A stretch of DNA of 64,000 bases from Janthinobacterium sp. 67. Lineage in GTDB: Bacteria > Pseudomonadota > Gammaproteobacteria > Burkholderiales > Burkholderiaceae_D. Position 1 is the stretch's first letter. Each line of letters begins with the position of its first letter. The notes under the pieces were generated by a model that did not search any database, was not told the origin of the DNA, and saw only the letters and a program-made list of their open reading frames with translations. Where the stretch lies: NCBI RefSeq assembly GCF_002797895.1, contig NZ_PGES01000002.1:1-64000 (forward strand), read 5' to 3'. The position numbers were made by a program, and so were the translations under genes. This document shows, one piece after another, positions 1-9,004 of the stretch.

Positions 1-86
1 TCTGCCACGAGCGCAACACGCCGCTCCTTGTACAGCTGCTGGAAAACAACCAGCAGGTTCAGATCGATGTCTCTGAGATTCAGCAT
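1..86 (-). CDS. LysR-family regulator, NahR/NagR-like (5' end only)
   Basis: Only the first 28 codons are in the window; the gene runs off the left edge. The translation begins MLNLRDIDLNLLVVFQQLYK, which matches the N-terminus of NahR/NagR-type LysR regulators and resembles the second LysR of this window (MNLNDIDLNLLVVFNQLLLE). The gene is divergent from nagAa, the usual arrangement for a LysR activator and its target operon, so it probably controls the plus-strand salicylate operon in response to salicylate or a related aromatic acid. The helix-turn-helix and ligand domains lie outside the window, so effector specificity cannot be judged. Confidence 0.85.
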   Translation of the reverse strand, partial: MLNLRDIDLNLLVVFQQLYKERRVALVA

Positions 87-193
87 CTACATTCACGAAA
101 TCTATATTGTCGATTCACGGGATTTAGTATTTTTATTTTAGTCGAAAACCTATACTTTCATCCAGCGACGCATAACAGATATTCGGAGACAGT
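87..193 (+). promoter_or_regulatory. Divergent promoter/operator region between LysR gene and nagAa
   Basis: This 107-bp AT-rich gap separates the divergent LysR gene and nagAa. It holds two ATTCACG blocks (91-97 and 113-119). NahR/NagR operators are known to carry an ATTCAC core. The second block is followed by GATTTAGTATTTTTATTTTA, resembling the TTCTATTTTTTAAT stretch that follows ATTCAC in the upstream regions of the two minus-strand operons. A Shine-Dalgarno-like CGGAGA lies just upstream of the nagAa ATG. The operator role is inferred from position and from similarity among the three regions. Confidence 0.6.
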
Positions 194-1180
194 ATGAAGC
201 TGCACATCCAACCGCTCGACAAGGTGGTGAACGCTACCGCAGGCGCCAACCTGTTGGCGACCCTGCGCGAACACAACGTTCCGATCTCCTATAGCTGCAC
301 CGCGGGCCGCTGCGGCACCTGCCGTTGCAAGGTCGTCGCAGGCAGCGTCACCGATGAAATTAGCCTCGGCAACGCGATCACCGCGGAAGGCGGTCAAACC
401 ATCCTTGCCTGCACCAGCGTCCTGACCGGCGACTGCACCATCGAAATTCCCGAGCCGGACGAAGTAATCAACCATCCGGCCCGCATCCTCAAGACCACCG
501 TCACCGCGGTCGAGCAGGTCACCCACGACATTCGCCGCCTGCGCCTCCGTTCGGCCAAGCCGCTCGAATTCTCGCCCGGCCAGTACGCGACCCTGCAGTT
601 CACCCCGAACCACATCCGCCCCTACTCGATGGCCGGCCTGCCGGGCGACGATGAACTGGAATTCCACGTCCGCGTCGTCAAGGACGGCCTGGTCAGCGGC
701 TACGTCGACCGCGAGCTCAAGGTGGGCGACACGGTGCGCGTCAGCGGTCCGCTCGGCACTTCCTACCTGCGCACCCGCCACGAAGGCCCGATGCTGTGCG
801 TGGCCGGGGGCACCGGCCTGGCCCCGGTGCTATCGATCGTGCGCGGTGCGCTGGAGTCGGGGATGCAGAACGACATCCACTTGTACTTCGGCGTGCGCAG
901 CCAGCGCGACATCTACTGCACCCGCGAGCTGGAACGGCTGGCCGAGCGCCATCGCAACCTGAATGTGCACATCGTCGTTACCGAAGGCGATGGCGGCGAG
1001 TCCATGCGCAGCGGGATCGTCACCGAGGCGGTGGCGCAGGACTGGAGCTCGCTCGCCGACTGGCGCGCCTACCTGTGCGGAGCGCCGCCGATGGTCGACG
1101 CCGCATCCGTGGTAGCCCGCGACCGGGGCATTTCGGCCGAACACATCTACGCCGACGCGTTCTACGCGAAAGCGGCTTGA
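194..1180 (+). CDS. nagAa: Ferredoxin--NAD(P)+ reductase component of salicylate 5-hydroxylase
   Basis: 328 aa. Passes electrons from NAD(P)H through FAD and a plant-type [2Fe-2S] centre to the Rieske ferredoxin. The N-terminal domain has cluster cysteines C35, C40, C43 ([14 protein letters not shown]) and C73. An FAD-binding RPYSMAG motif follows near residue 140, then a nucleotide-binding [10 protein letters not shown] motif near 205. Length and layout match NagAa/NahAa. It is the first gene of the plus-strand operon, with an SD (CGGAGA) ahead of the ATG, and is followed 14 bp later by nagI. It probably serves NagGH and, in trans, the naphthalene-type dioxygenase encoded on the minus strand. 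A second copy lies at 35077-36063. Confidence 0.93.
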   Translation: MKLHIQPLDKVVNATAGANLLATLREHNVPISYSCTAGRCGTCRCKVVAGSVTDEISLGNAITAEGGQTILACTSVLTGDCTIEIPEPDEVINHPARILKTTVTAVEQVTHDIRRLRLRSAKPLEFSPGQYATLQFTPNHIRPYSMAGLPGDDELEFHVRVVKDGLVSGYVDRELKVGDTVRVSGPLGTSYLRTRHEGPMLCVAGGTGLAPVLSIVRGALESGMQNDIHLYFGVRSQRDIYCTRELERLAERHRNLNVHIVVTEGDGGESMRSGIVTEAVAQDWSSLADWRAYLCGAPPMVDAASVVARDRGISAEHIYADAFYAKAA

Positions 1181-1194
1181 CCAAGGAGAAGGAA

Positions 1195-2271
1195 ATGGAG
1201 ATGCAAGGAAGTCAAACGCTTTCCGCGCAGGACAGCGCCCAAAACGCCGTGAAGGAACAGCGCGCCGAGTTCTACCGCCGTATCAGCGGCAACCACCTGA
1301 CCCCGCTGTGGGAAGTGCTCGGCGCCCTGGTGCCGAAGTCGCCCAAGTCCCCGGTGGTGCCTGCGCTGTGGTGTTACGCCGACGTGCGCGAACAGGTGAT
1401 GGAAGCCGGCCGCCTGATCACGGCGGAAGAGGCCGAGCGCCGCGTGCTGATCCTGGAAAACCCGGCCATGCGCGGCAATTCGTCGATCACGCAGTCCCTT
1501 TATGCCGGCCTGCAGCTGATCCTGCCCGGCGAAGTGGCGCCCGCCCATCGCCACAGCCAGTCGGCGCTGCGCCTGGTGCTGGACGGCGAGGGCGCCTACA
1601 CCGCCGTCGACGGCGAACGCACCACCATGCGCCGCGGCGACTTCATCATCACCCCGTCCTGGACCTGGCACGACCACGGCAACCTGGGCACCGAACCGGT
1701 GGTCTGGCTCGACGGCCTCGACATTCCGACCCTGCGCTTCTTCGACGCCGGCTTCGCGGAGCACGGCAGCGCCGCCTCGCAGCAGACCGCACGTCCCGAG
1801 GGCGATTCGCTGGCCCGCTATGGCCACAACCTGGTGCCGGTGGACCTGAAGCAGGCGCCGTCCGACCCGACCAAGGTCTTCGTCTACCCGTTTGCGGAAA
1901 CCAAGGAGGCGCTCGAGGGCATCGCCCGCACTGAGGCCGATCCCCACTTCGGCCACAAGCTGCGCTACGTGAATCCGGCCACCGGCGCGTCGCCGATGCC
2001 GACCATCGGCGCCTTCGCCCAGCTGCTGCCGGAAGGTTTCGCCAGCAAGGCGTACCGCAGCACCGACGCCACTGTCTATGTCTGCCTGGAAGGGGAGGGC
2101 AGCGCCCAGGTTGGCGGAGAAACCTACACCTTTGGTCCGAACGACATCTTCGTGGTGCCGTCCTGGCACGAGCTGCGCCTGCAGGCCAAGGCGAAGACGA
2201 TCCTGTTCAGCTTCTCGGATCGCCCGATGCAACAGGCGCTCGGCCTGTGGCGCGAAGAAAAAATGCAGTAA
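1195..2271 (+). CDS. nagI: Gentisate 1,2-dioxygenase
   Basis: 358 aa bicupin that cleaves the gentisate ring between C1 and C2 using Fe(II) and O2 to give maleylpyruvate. The N-terminal cupin carries the expected iron ligands H118 and H120 (APAHRHSQSALR) and H159 (WTWHDHGN). A second cupin covers roughly residues 260-350. The ATG at 1195 is chosen for its AAGGAG six bases upstream; an in-frame ATG at 1201 is an alternative. It sits between nagAa and nagK in a tightly packed operon. A diverged second gene of the same family is at 25297-26337. Length and motifs fit known gentisate dioxygenases. Confidence 0.93.
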   Translation: MEMQGSQTLSAQDSAQNAVKEQRAEFYRRISGNHLTPLWEVLGALVPKSPKSPVVPALWCYADVREQVMEAGRLITAEEAERRVLILENPAMRGNSSITQSLYAGLQLILPGEVAPAHRHSQSALRLVLDGEGAYTAVDGERTTMRRGDFIITPSWTWHDHGNLGTEPVVWLDGLDIPTLRFFDAGFAEHGSAASQQTARPEGDSLARYGHNLVPVDLKQAPSDPTKVFVYPFAETKEALEGIARTEADPHFGHKLRYVNPATGASPMPTIGAFAQLLPEGFASKAYRSTDATVYVCLEGEGSAQVGGETYTFGPNDIFVVPSWHELRLQAKAKTILFSFSDRPMQQALGLWREEKMQ

Positions 2272-2289
2272 TCCCACCTGGAGAACAAC

Positions 2290-2988
2290 ATGAAATACGC
2301 AGTAGAACCCGCACCGGTGTACACCCTGCCAGTGGCAGGCAGTGAGGAGCAGTTCCCCGTCAACCGCATCTTCTGTGTCGGCCGCAACTACGCTGCCCAC
2401 GCGCGCGAAATGGGCAAGGACCCGGACCGCGATCCGCCGTTCTTCTTCATGAAGCCGGCCAACGCGATCGTTGTCGCAGGCAGCGATGAGGTGACGATCC
2501 CGTATCCGCCGAAGACCGCCAACTTCCACCACGAGATCGAACTGGTGGTCGCGATCGGCAAGGGCGGCACCAACATCCCGGTGGAGCAGGCGCTGGAATA
2601 CGTATACGGCTACGCGGTGGGCCTTGACATGACCCGGCGCGACATCCAGCTCGAGGCGCGCGACAAGGGCCGTCCCTGGGAGTTCGGCAAGTCCTTTGCC
2701 AAGTCGGCGCCGATCGGCCCGATCCACCGCGCCCTTGATGTCGGCCACGTGAGCGAAGGCGAGATCGCGGTGGCCGTCAATGGCGAAGACCGCCAGCGTT
2801 CCGATGTGTCCAAGCTGATCTGGTCGGTGGCCGAGTCGATCGCCTGCCTCTCCGAGTACGAGACCCTGGAGCCGGGCGACATCATCATGACCGGCACCCC
2901 GGAAGGCGTGAACGCGGTCAAGCCGGGCGACCTGATGGTCGGTTCGGTTGCCGGTCTCGGCGAGATCCGTGTGCGGGTCGCCGGGTAA
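2290..2988 (+). CDS. nagK: Fumarylpyruvate hydrolase (FAH family)
   Basis: 232 aa. Hydrolyses fumarylpyruvate to fumarate and pyruvate, the last step of the glutathione-dependent gentisate pathway. The FAH fold is recognisable from FCVGRNYAAHAREMG near residue 30, the acidic metal-binding segment FHHEIELVVAIG near 80, YGYAVGLDMTRRDIQ near 105 and the C-terminal PGDIIMTGTPEGV. Length matches NagK. SD CTGGAGAA precedes the ATG, and the gene is 18 bp downstream of nagI. A close second copy is at 34271-34969. Confidence 0.92.
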   Translation: MKYAVEPAPVYTLPVAGSEEQFPVNRIFCVGRNYAAHAREMGKDPDRDPPFFFMKPANAIVVAGSDEVTIPYPPKTANFHHEIELVVAIGKGGTNIPVEQALEYVYGYAVGLDMTRRDIQLEARDKGRPWEFGKSFAKSAPIGPIHRALDVGHVSEGEIAVAVNGEDRQRSDVSKLIWSVAESIACLSEYETLEPGDIIMTGTPEGVNAVKPGDLMVGSVAGLGEIRVRVAG

Positions 2989-3016
2989 CAGGCTCCACTC
3001 AATCAAGGAGACAGAC

Positions 3017-4282
3017 ATGGGAGACACCCCCGTCGTATTCCCCATCCGTCCGGTGTGGGAATCCAAGGAAAGCACCAGCCGGATTCCGTTTTCGGTGTAT
3101 ACCGACGACCAGGTCTACAAGCGCGAACTGGAGCGCCTGTTCTACCATGGCCACTGGTGCTACGTCGGCCTCGAGGCCGAAATACCGAACGCGGGCGACT
3201 TCAAGCGCACAGTGGTCGGCGAGCGCTCGGTCATCATGGTGCGCGGCAATGAGGGCGAGATCAACGTGGTCGAGAACGTGTGCGCCCACCGCGGCATGCA
3301 GTTCTGCCGCGAGCGCCACGGCAACCGCAAGGAATTCGTGTGCCCCTACCACCAGTGGAACTACAAACTGAACGGCGACTTGCAGGGCGTGCCCTTCCGC
3401 CGCGGCGTCAAGCAGGACGGCAAGGTCAACGGCGGGATGCCGAAGGAATTCGACACCAAGGAGCACGGACTCACCAAGCTGAAGGTCGCGGTGCGCGGCG
3501 GCGTCGTGTTCGCGTCCTTCGACCATGAAGTCGAATCGCTCGAGGACTACCTCGGCCCGGACATGCTCGGCTACTTCGACCGCCTGTTCAACGGCCGCAA
3601 GCTGAAGATCCTGGGCTACAACCGCCAGCGCATTCCGGGCAACTGGAAGCTGATGCAGGAAAACATCAAGGATCCGTACCACCCGGGCCTGCTGCACACC
3701 TGGTTCGTCACCTACGGCCTCTGGCGCGCGGACAACAAGTCCGAACTGAAGATGGATGCCCACCACCGTCATGCGGCGATGATCTCGACCCGCAGCCAGC
3801 AGGCGGCAACCAGCGAAGTCACGGCCGGCGTCACCAGCTTCAAGTCCTCGATGGAAGTGCAGGACAAGCGCCTGCTCGACATCGTGCCGGAAGACTGGTG
3901 GGGCGGCCCGACCGCAGTGATGATGACCGTGTTCCCGAGCGTGATCTTCCAGCAGCAGGTCAACAGCGTGTCGACCCGCCACATCCAGCCGGATGGCAAG
4001 GGCTCCTTTGATTTCGTCTGGACCCACTTCGGCTTCGAGGACGACACCGAGGAAATGACGCAGCGCCGCCTGGTGCAGGCAAACCTGTTTGGCCCGGCCG
4101 GTTTCGTGTCGGCGGACGACGGCGAGGTGATCGAGCTGTCGCAGATGGGTTTCGAGCAAAAACCCTTCCACCGTACCTTGGCGGAACTGGGCGGCCACGG
4201 CGTCGAGAACACCGACCACATGGTGACCGAAACCCTGATCCGCGGGATGTACAGCTACTGGCGCAAGGTGATGGAGGACTGA
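3017..4282 (+). CDS. nagG: Salicylate 5-hydroxylase, large oxygenase subunit
   Basis: 421 aa Rieske non-heme iron oxygenase alpha subunit that hydroxylates salicylate to gentisate together with NagH, NagAa and NagAb. Rieske ligands are C89, H91 (VCAHRGMQFC), C109 and H112 (CPYHQW). The catalytic domain has D219 plus iron ligands H222 and H227 in DPYHPGLLHTW. Start ATG 3017 is preceded by AAGGAGA. A second, clearly homologous copy is at 32969-34231. The NagG-like N-terminus and the operon context with nagI/nagK favour salicylate over anthranilate or PAH as substrate. Confidence 0.93.
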   Translation: MGDTPVVFPIRPVWESKESTSRIPFSVYTDDQVYKRELERLFYHGHWCYVGLEAEIPNAGDFKRTVVGERSVIMVRGNEGEINVVENVCAHRGMQFCRERHGNRKEFVCPYHQWNYKLNGDLQGVPFRRGVKQDGKVNGGMPKEFDTKEHGLTKLKVAVRGGVVFASFDHEVESLEDYLGPDMLGYFDRLFNGRKLKILGYNRQRIPGNWKLMQENIKDPYHPGLLHTWFVTYGLWRADNKSELKMDAHHRHAAMISTRSQQAATSEVTAGVTSFKSSMEVQDKRLLDIVPEDWWGGPTAVMMTVFPSVIFQQQVNSVSTRHIQPDGKGSFDFVWTHFGFEDDTEEMTQRRLVQANLFGPAGFVSADDGEVIELSQMGFEQKPFHRTLAELGGHGVENTDHMVTETLIRGMYSYWRKVMED

Positions 4283-4285
4283 TCG

Positions 4286-4768
4286 ATGAACACCAATGAC
4301 GACATCCAGGCCTACCTGGCGCTGGCCCAGCTGAACGCCGATTACGCATCCGCGATCGACACCGCGGACTGGGACCGCTGGATCGATTTTTTCGTCGAGG
4401 ACTGCGAGTACAAAGTGCAGCCCCGTGAGAACTACGAGCGCGGCTTTCCGCTGGCGACGCTGGCGCTGCTCAGCCGCGGCATGCTGAAGGACCGCGCCTA
4501 CGGCATCAAGGAAACGCTGTTCCACGACCCCTACTACCAGCGCCACGTGGTCGGCCTGCCGCGCATCCTGCGGCGCGACGGCGATGTGATCGAGGCTGAG
4601 ACCAACTACGCCGTGTTCCGCACCAAGCTGAGCCAGGAAACGACGGTGTTCAACGTCGGCCGCTACCTGGACCGCGTGCGAATCACGCCGGAAGGCATGA
4701 AGTTCGAATCGCGGCTGTGCATCTACGACACCGAAATGATTCCGAATTCACTGATTTACCCGATTTGA
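4286..4768 (+). CDS. nagH: Salicylate 5-hydroxylase, small oxygenase subunit
   Basis: 160 aa beta subunit of the ring hydroxylase (SnoaL-like/cystatin fold), expected to have a structural role. Typical features are [18 protein letters not shown] near residue 30, the conserved [11 protein letters not shown] near 80 and the C-terminal [16 protein letters not shown] ending. It starts 3 bp after the nagG stop, implying translational coupling. The paralogue at 32493-32969 is nearly collinear along its length. Confidence 0.93.
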   Translation: MNTNDDIQAYLALAQLNADYASAIDTADWDRWIDFFVEDCEYKVQPRENYERGFPLATLALLSRGMLKDRAYGIKETLFHDPYYQRHVVGLPRILRRDGDVIEAETNYAVFRTKLSQETTVFNVGRYLDRVRITPEGMKFESRLCIYDTEMIPNSLIYPI

Positions 4769-4776
4769 GGCAAGAC

Positions 4777-5091
4777 ATGGAAAACAACTGGCTGGACGTC
4801 GGCGCACTCGAGGACGTACCTGAAGAGGACGTGATCGGCGTTGCGGCGGCAGGCAAGGACCTGGCGCTGTACAGCGTCGAAGGGCAGGTCTACGCGACCG
4901 ACAATATCTGCACCCACGGCCATGCGCGCCTGTGCGACGGCTTCCTGGACGGCTTCGAGATCGAATGCCCGCTCCACCAGGGCAAGTTCGACATCCGCGA
5001 CGGCCGCCCGATGTGCGAACCGGTCACCGAAGCGGTGCGCAGCTACCCGGTGAAGATCGAGAGCGGGAGGGTGTTCGTCGACGTCGGCTGA
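4777..5091 (+). CDS. nagAb: Rieske [2Fe-2S] ferredoxin
   Basis: 104 aa Rieske ferredoxin linking the reductase NagAa to the terminal oxygenase. Cluster ligands are C45 and H47 ([10 protein letters not shown]) and C64 and H67 (CPLHQG). The ATG at 4777, preceded by GAGG, gives the expected NagAb length; upstream in-frame starts would overlap nagH. It is the last gene before a GC-rich hairpin and the transporter gene. A paralogue with almost the same core is at 32139-32483. Confidence 0.93.
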   Translation: MENNWLDVGALEDVPEEDVIGVAAAGKDLALYSVEGQVYATDNICTHGHARLCDGFLDGFEIECPLHQGKFDIRDGRPMCEPVTEAVRSYPVKIESGRVFVDVG

Positions 5092-5110
5092 GGCCTTCGT
5101 TGCGATAGCA

Positions 5111-5142
5111 GGGCCCGGCGGCCCTGCGGGTCTGCCGGGCCC
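5111..5142 (+). terminator. GC-rich hairpin after nagAb
   Basis: Inverted repeat GGGCCCGGC / GCCGGGCCC (9-bp arms at 5111-5119 and 5134-5142) in the 119-bp gap between nagAb and the transporter gene. No T-run follows, so it is not a classical intrinsic terminator. It may be a partial terminator or an mRNA-stabilising stem that tunes transporter and nagL expression relative to the hydroxylase genes. Confidence 0.45.
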
Positions 5143-5210
5143 AGTTTGATCCGGCATGCGCAAGGCAGCGCAAGACTGCATCCGCCCACCTTCATCATCA
5201 GGAGACAACC

Positions 5211-6587
5211 ATGTCCAGTACCGTCAAGGTCGACGTGCAGCAACTGATCGATTCCGGCCGCTTTTCGCGTCACCAGTTTCTGATCGCATTTCTTTGTTTC
5301 GTCATCATCGCAATCGACGGGTTCGATACGGCGATCATTGGGTTTATCGCGCCCTCGCTGCGCACCGAGTGGCAGCTGCTGCCGCAACAACTCGCGCCGC
5401 TGATGGCGGCCGGGCTCGTCGGCCTGGCCGTCGGCTCGTTCATCGCCGGACCGCTCGGCGACCGCATCGGCAGGAAGGCCATCCTGGTCCTGTCAGTGTT
5501 CTTCTTCGGCGTCTGGAGCCTGGCCTCGGCCTATACCGACTCGCTGTTCATGCTCACCTTCTTCCGCTTCCTCACCGGCCTCGGCCTCGGAGGTGCGATG
5601 CCGAATGCTATCACGCTCACTTCCGAATACTCGCCCCAGCGCATCAAGTCGAAGGTCGTCACCATCATGTTCTGCGGCTTTACCCTCGGCTCCGGCCTGG
5701 GTGGGGTGCTGGCGGCCCACATGATCCCCGAATACGGCTGGCGCAGCGTGCTGCTGCTGGGCGGCTACGTGCCGATCGCCTGCGCCGTGCTGCTGCTGTT
5801 CGTGCTGCCGGAATCGGTGCGCTTCCTGGTGCTGCGCAAGCCCGACAGCCCGCAGATTGCCGCCATCCTGCGCCGCATCTCTCCGCAGGCGAAGCTCGAC
5901 GGCGCGCACTTCGTGCTGCCGGAGGCGCCGCCCGCGGCCGGCCGCTCCCCGGTGGCGCAGCTGTTCGCCAAGCCGCTCGGATTCGGCACCCTGGCACTGT
6001 GGGGCGCCTTCTTCATGAGCCTCCTGATCGTCTACCTGCTGACGAACTGGCTGCCGATCCTGTTCAAGGACGCCGGCTTCCCGCTGGCCAAGGCGGCGCT
6101 GGTGGCCGCCATGTACCAGGTCGGCGGCACGATCGGCGCCATTGCCCTGGGCTGGGCAATGGACAAGTTCAATCCCTATCGCGTGCTCGGCACGTCCTAC
6201 CTGGTCGCCGTCGCCTTCATCGCGCTGATCAGCTTCCAGTACACCGACCTGCTGGTCCTGAACCTGGCGGTCGCGGGCGTGGGCTTTTGCGTCAGCGGCT
6301 CGCAGGTGGGCGCCAACGCGCTGGCTGCAGCCTTCTACCCCACCAGCAACCGGGTGACCGGCGTGAGCTGGGCGCTGGGGATCGGCCGCTGCGGCGCCAT
6401 CCTCGGTTCGCTGCTGGGCGGCGCGCTGCTCGGCGCCGGGCTGGGCTTCTCGACCATCATCCTGCTGCTGGCGCTGCCCGCGCTGCTGGCATCGATCGCG
6501 ATCTTCGCCATGTCGGCCCGCTACAGCGGGTCCGGCGGCAGCCGCGCAACGATCGCGCCGACTACCCGACTTTCCGCCACTGACTGA
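5211..6587 (+). CDS. MFS aromatic-acid:H+ symporter (AAHS family)
   Basis: 458 aa inner-membrane transporter with about 12 hydrophobic segments. IDGFDTAIIGFIAPSL in helix 1, the loop GPLGDRIGRK between helices 2 and 3, and RFLTGLGLGGAMPNA in helix 4 are typical of the PcaK/BenK/GenK group, which imports hydroxylated benzoates with protons. Lying within the nag operon, salicylate or gentisate are the likely substrates, but specificity cannot be read from the sequence. SD AGGAGA precedes the ATG. Confidence 0.88.
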   Translation: MSSTVKVDVQQLIDSGRFSRHQFLIAFLCFVIIAIDGFDTAIIGFIAPSLRTEWQLLPQQLAPLMAAGLVGLAVGSFIAGPLGDRIGRKAILVLSVFFFGVWSLASAYTDSLFMLTFFRFLTGLGLGGAMPNAITLTSEYSPQRIKSKVVTIMFCGFTLGSGLGGVLAAHMIPEYGWRSVLLLGGYVPIACAVLLLFVLPESVRFLVLRKPDSPQIAAILRRISPQAKLDGAHFVLPEAPPAAGRSPVAQLFAKPLGFGTLALWGAFFMSLLIVYLLTNWLPILFKDAGFPLAKAALVAAMYQVGGTIGAIALGWAMDKFNPYRVLGTSYLVAVAFIALISFQYTDLLVLNLAVAGVGFCVSGSQVGANALAAAFYPTSNRVTGVSWALGIGRCGAILGSLLGGALLGAGLGFSTIILLLALPALLASIAIFAMSARYSGSGGSRATIAPTTRLSATD

Positions 6588-6593
6588 AACGAC

Positions 6594-7232
6594 ATGAAAC
6601 TCTACAGCTTCTTCAACAGCTCCACCTCGTACCGCGTGCGCATCGCATTGGCGCTCAAGGGCCTGCCGTACGACTACGCCGGCGTCAACCTGCGCGGCGG
6701 CGAGCAGGGCCAGGACGCTTACCGCGCACTGAGCCCGGCCGGCATCGTGCCGGTGCTGGTCGACGGCGACACCAGCATGACCCAGTCCCTCGCCATCATC
6801 GACTACCTCGACCGCCAGTATCCCGAGCCGCGCCTGATCCCGGACGACTCGCTGCTGCGCGCCCGGGTGCTGGAAATTGCTCAGACCATCGCCTGCGAAA
6901 TCCACCCGATCAACAACATCCGGGTGCTGAAGTACCTGAGCGGCAAGCTCGGCGTGACCGAAGAGGCCAAGAACGACTGGTACAAGCATTGGGTCGACGA
7001 GGGCCTGGCTGCGGTCGAGCAGCTGCTGGCCCAGCTGCCGGCAGGGCCTTACTGCGCCGGCGACCAGCCGACCTTGGCCGACTGCTGCCTGGTACCCCAG
7101 GTGGCGAATGCGATGCGGATGGGCTGCGACCTCACGCGCTTCACCCGCATCCTTGCGATTTATGAGCACTGCGTCGCGCAACCGGCCTTCATCCTGGCCG
7201 CCCCGGCCAACCAGCCGGACTACATCGGCTGA
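6594..7232 (+). CDS. nagL: Maleylpyruvate isomerase (zeta-class GST)
   Basis: 212 aa glutathione-dependent cis-trans isomerase that converts maleylpyruvate to fumarylpyruvate, the link between NagI and NagK. The N-terminal thioredoxin-fold motif NSSTSYRVRIALALKG contains the SS(T)S glutathione site of zeta GSTs. ACEIHPINNIRVLKYL and the C-terminal DQPTLADCCLVPQV are family signatures. It follows the transporter by 6 bp. The second GST at 37156-37845 has the same motifs. Confidence 0.92.
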   Translation: MKLYSFFNSSTSYRVRIALALKGLPYDYAGVNLRGGEQGQDAYRALSPAGIVPVLVDGDTSMTQSLAIIDYLDRQYPEPRLIPDDSLLRARVLEIAQTIACEIHPINNIRVLKYLSGKLGVTEEAKNDWYKHWVDEGLAAVEQLLAQLPAGPYCAGDQPTLADCCLVPQVANAMRMGCDLTRFTRILAIYEHCVAQPAFILAAPANQPDYIG

Positions 7233-7242
7233 TTTGCCCTCA

Positions 7243-7263
7243 GGCCGGCTGTTCAAGCCGGCC
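7243..7263 (+). terminator. Hairpin at the end of the nag operon
   Basis: Eight-base inverted repeat GGCCGGCT-GTTCA-AGCCGGCC located 10 bp after the nagL stop and before the AraC gene. The stem is strong but lacks a T-tract, so termination efficiency is uncertain. The remaining 91 bp to the AraC gene probably hold its ribosome-binding site and perhaps a promoter. Confidence 0.5.
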
Positions 7264-7354
7264 CAGGTGGTGGTAGGCTGAGCGCTGGCGTGTTGGTCCG
7301 ATTGCGCAATGGCGTGCCCGCGAGCGGGTACGGATACCTTGTGGAGGCAACATC

Positions 7355-8359
7355 ATGTTCTGCGAGACTGAAGCTGGCCTGTTGTTGTCCGACCGTTTCA
7401 TCCGGATCGCGACCCCGGACCTGGTTCAGGCCACGCCGGCCATCGAGCGGCTGCAAGGCCCGTTCATCGCCCGGCCGAAGGGCGCCGGCGCCCTGCGCGA
7501 ACCGGTACGGGTTCGCGCTGCGGACTGCGGCCGGGTGGCAGTATCGACTTTCCACTTCGGGACGAACATCGAGATCGAGCCGAGGGGGCTCGAAGGCGCG
7601 ATCCTGGTGACGACAGCCGTGCAGGGAAGGGCCGGCATGGCGGCCGGCGGTCGCACCCTTGGGGCGTCGTCCGGGGTATCCTTCATTTCCCAGGAAGAGG
7701 ACCGGCCCACTTTCCTCTATGAGCCCGACACCGAGGTGCTGAAGCTGCGCTTCGAGCGCCGCCGCGTCGAGGAGATGTGCGTACGCATGTATGACAACCT
7801 CCCCGATGCGCCCCTGCATTTCGACGGTCTCATGGCGCAGCCTGCGGCCGTGCAGCGCTGGAGCGCCTTGCTGCGCTTCGTCGTGTCCTCGCTCAACGCG
7901 CCCAACGCTGGGCAGCCGTGCAGGCTCGAGACCGCGAGCATGGAGGAGCTCCTAATGCTCACCCTGCTCGGGATCCAGCCGCACAACTACCAGGGCGGCG
8001 CGAGCCGGGTCAGGTCCGTCACGCCGCGCCAGTTCAGGCTGGCCGTGGACTATATCAACGAACACCTGGATGCCGACATTACGCTGGCGGGTATCGCCGA
8101 GGTGGCCGGATGCAGCATCCGGTCGCTGGGGCGCGCTTTCCAGCAGTCCTGCGGCACCAGCCCGATGCAGTACGTGCAGAAGCTGCGCCTGCAGCGGATC
8201 AGGGCGGAACTGGTGCGCCCGGCCTCCGGCGACAGGACCATCGCCGACATCGCCTTTCACTGGGGTTACCGCCATCTCGGCGAGTTCAATCGCAAGTACC
8301 GCGAGTGTTTCGGGGAAACGCCTTCCGAGACCCGTCAGCGGAACCTCGCGCACTTCTGA
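7355..8359 (+). CDS. AraC/XylS-family transcriptional regulator
   Basis: 334 aa. The N-terminal 200 residues resemble the AraC-binding-like cupin sensor of XylS-type regulators. The C-terminal 100 residues carry two helix-turn-helix motifs: ITLAGIAEVAGCSIRSLGRA and the ADIAFHWGYRHLGEFNRKYR segment that marks the family. It is co-oriented with and directly downstream of the salicylate operon, so it probably adds aromatic-acid-responsive control, perhaps alongside the divergent LysR. GTGGAGG lies about 10 bp upstream of the ATG at 7355. The effector is unknown. Confidence 0.85.
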   Translation: MFCETEAGLLLSDRFIRIATPDLVQATPAIERLQGPFIARPKGAGALREPVRVRAADCGRVAVSTFHFGTNIEIEPRGLEGAILVTTAVQGRAGMAAGGRTLGASSGVSFISQEEDRPTFLYEPDTEVLKLRFERRRVEEMCVRMYDNLPDAPLHFDGLMAQPAAVQRWSALLRFVVSSLNAPNAGQPCRLETASMEELLMLTLLGIQPHNYQGGASRVRSVTPRQFRLAVDYINEHLDADITLAGIAEVAGCSIRSLGRAFQQSCGTSPMQYVQKLRLQRIRAELVRPASGDRTIADIAFHWGYRHLGEFNRKYRECFGETPSETRQRNLAHF

Positions 8360-8506
8360 TTTTCGGCGGCACGCCCGCTGGGCTCCGGACGAATTGAAAC
8401 TGATGTGGGAGCACATTATCTGGTCTCAACATCCCCCGGTGTCAGAATAGTTGTCGCGTCACCTGAATGGAGTGGGCCATACCGGGGGCGGGCAAAGAGA
8501 GATTGT

Positions 8507-9004
8507 GTGGGACAGTATTCAGCAGAACGAAAAGAAGCGCTGTTGCGGCAGATGATGCCGCCGCAGAACCGGTTGGTGTCCGAACTGGCCCGGGAGAGCG
8601 GGATCACCGAGCAGACGCTTTATACTTGGCGCCGTCAACTTCGTAGTCAAGGAACGCCGGTGCCAGGTAGTGGAAAAAGTGCAGAAGAATGGAGCTCGGA
8701 GGACAAGTTCGCGGTGGTGCTGGAAACGGCAGCGCTGAACGAAAGCGAACTGTCTGAGTATTGCCGCCGCAAGGGGCTCTTTGCGCAGCAGATCGCTACG
8801 TGGCGGGCTGCGTGCATGTCGGCCAACGCAAGCGTGGCACAGCAGGCTCGAAGCCAACAGGCGCAGTCGAAGGAAGACAAGAAACGCATCCGCCAGTTGG
8901 AGAAGGACCTGCAGCGCAAAGAGAAGGCGCTGGCCGAGGCTGCAGCGCTGCTGATTCTGCGAAAAAAAGCCCAGGCGATCTGGGGGGACAAAGAGGAAGA
9001 CTGA
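8507..9004 (+). CDS. IS3-family transposase OrfA
   Basis: 165 aa from a GTG at 8507 (VGQYSAERKEALLRQM). It has an N-terminal helix-turn-helix (SELARESGITEQTLYTWRRQ) and a C-terminal coiled-coil rich in K, E and Q (RIRQLEKDLQRKEKALAEAA). It binds the IS ends and normally forms a fused transposase with OrfB by ribosomal frameshifting; the run GCGAAAAAAAGCC near 8958 is a plausible slippery site. The orfB it needs is disrupted, so the element is probably immobile unless complemented. Confidence 0.82.
   Translation: MGQYSAERKEALLRQMMPPQNRLVSELARESGITEQTLYTWRRQLRSQGTPVPGSGKSAEEWSSEDKFAVVLETAALNESELSEYCRRKGLFAQQIATWRAACMSANASVAQQARSQQAQSKEDKKRIRQLEKDLQRKEKALAEAAALLILRKKAQAIWGDKEED

Noticed and set aside
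1162..3075. A 637-aa open frame on the minus strand opposite nagI and nagK
   Set aside because: It is antisense to well-recognised genes, has no family features and is rich in A, R, G and H, as GC-rich shadow frames are. The same applies to the long antisense frames at 2999-4546, 5493-7256, 28916-31276 and 42224-44290.
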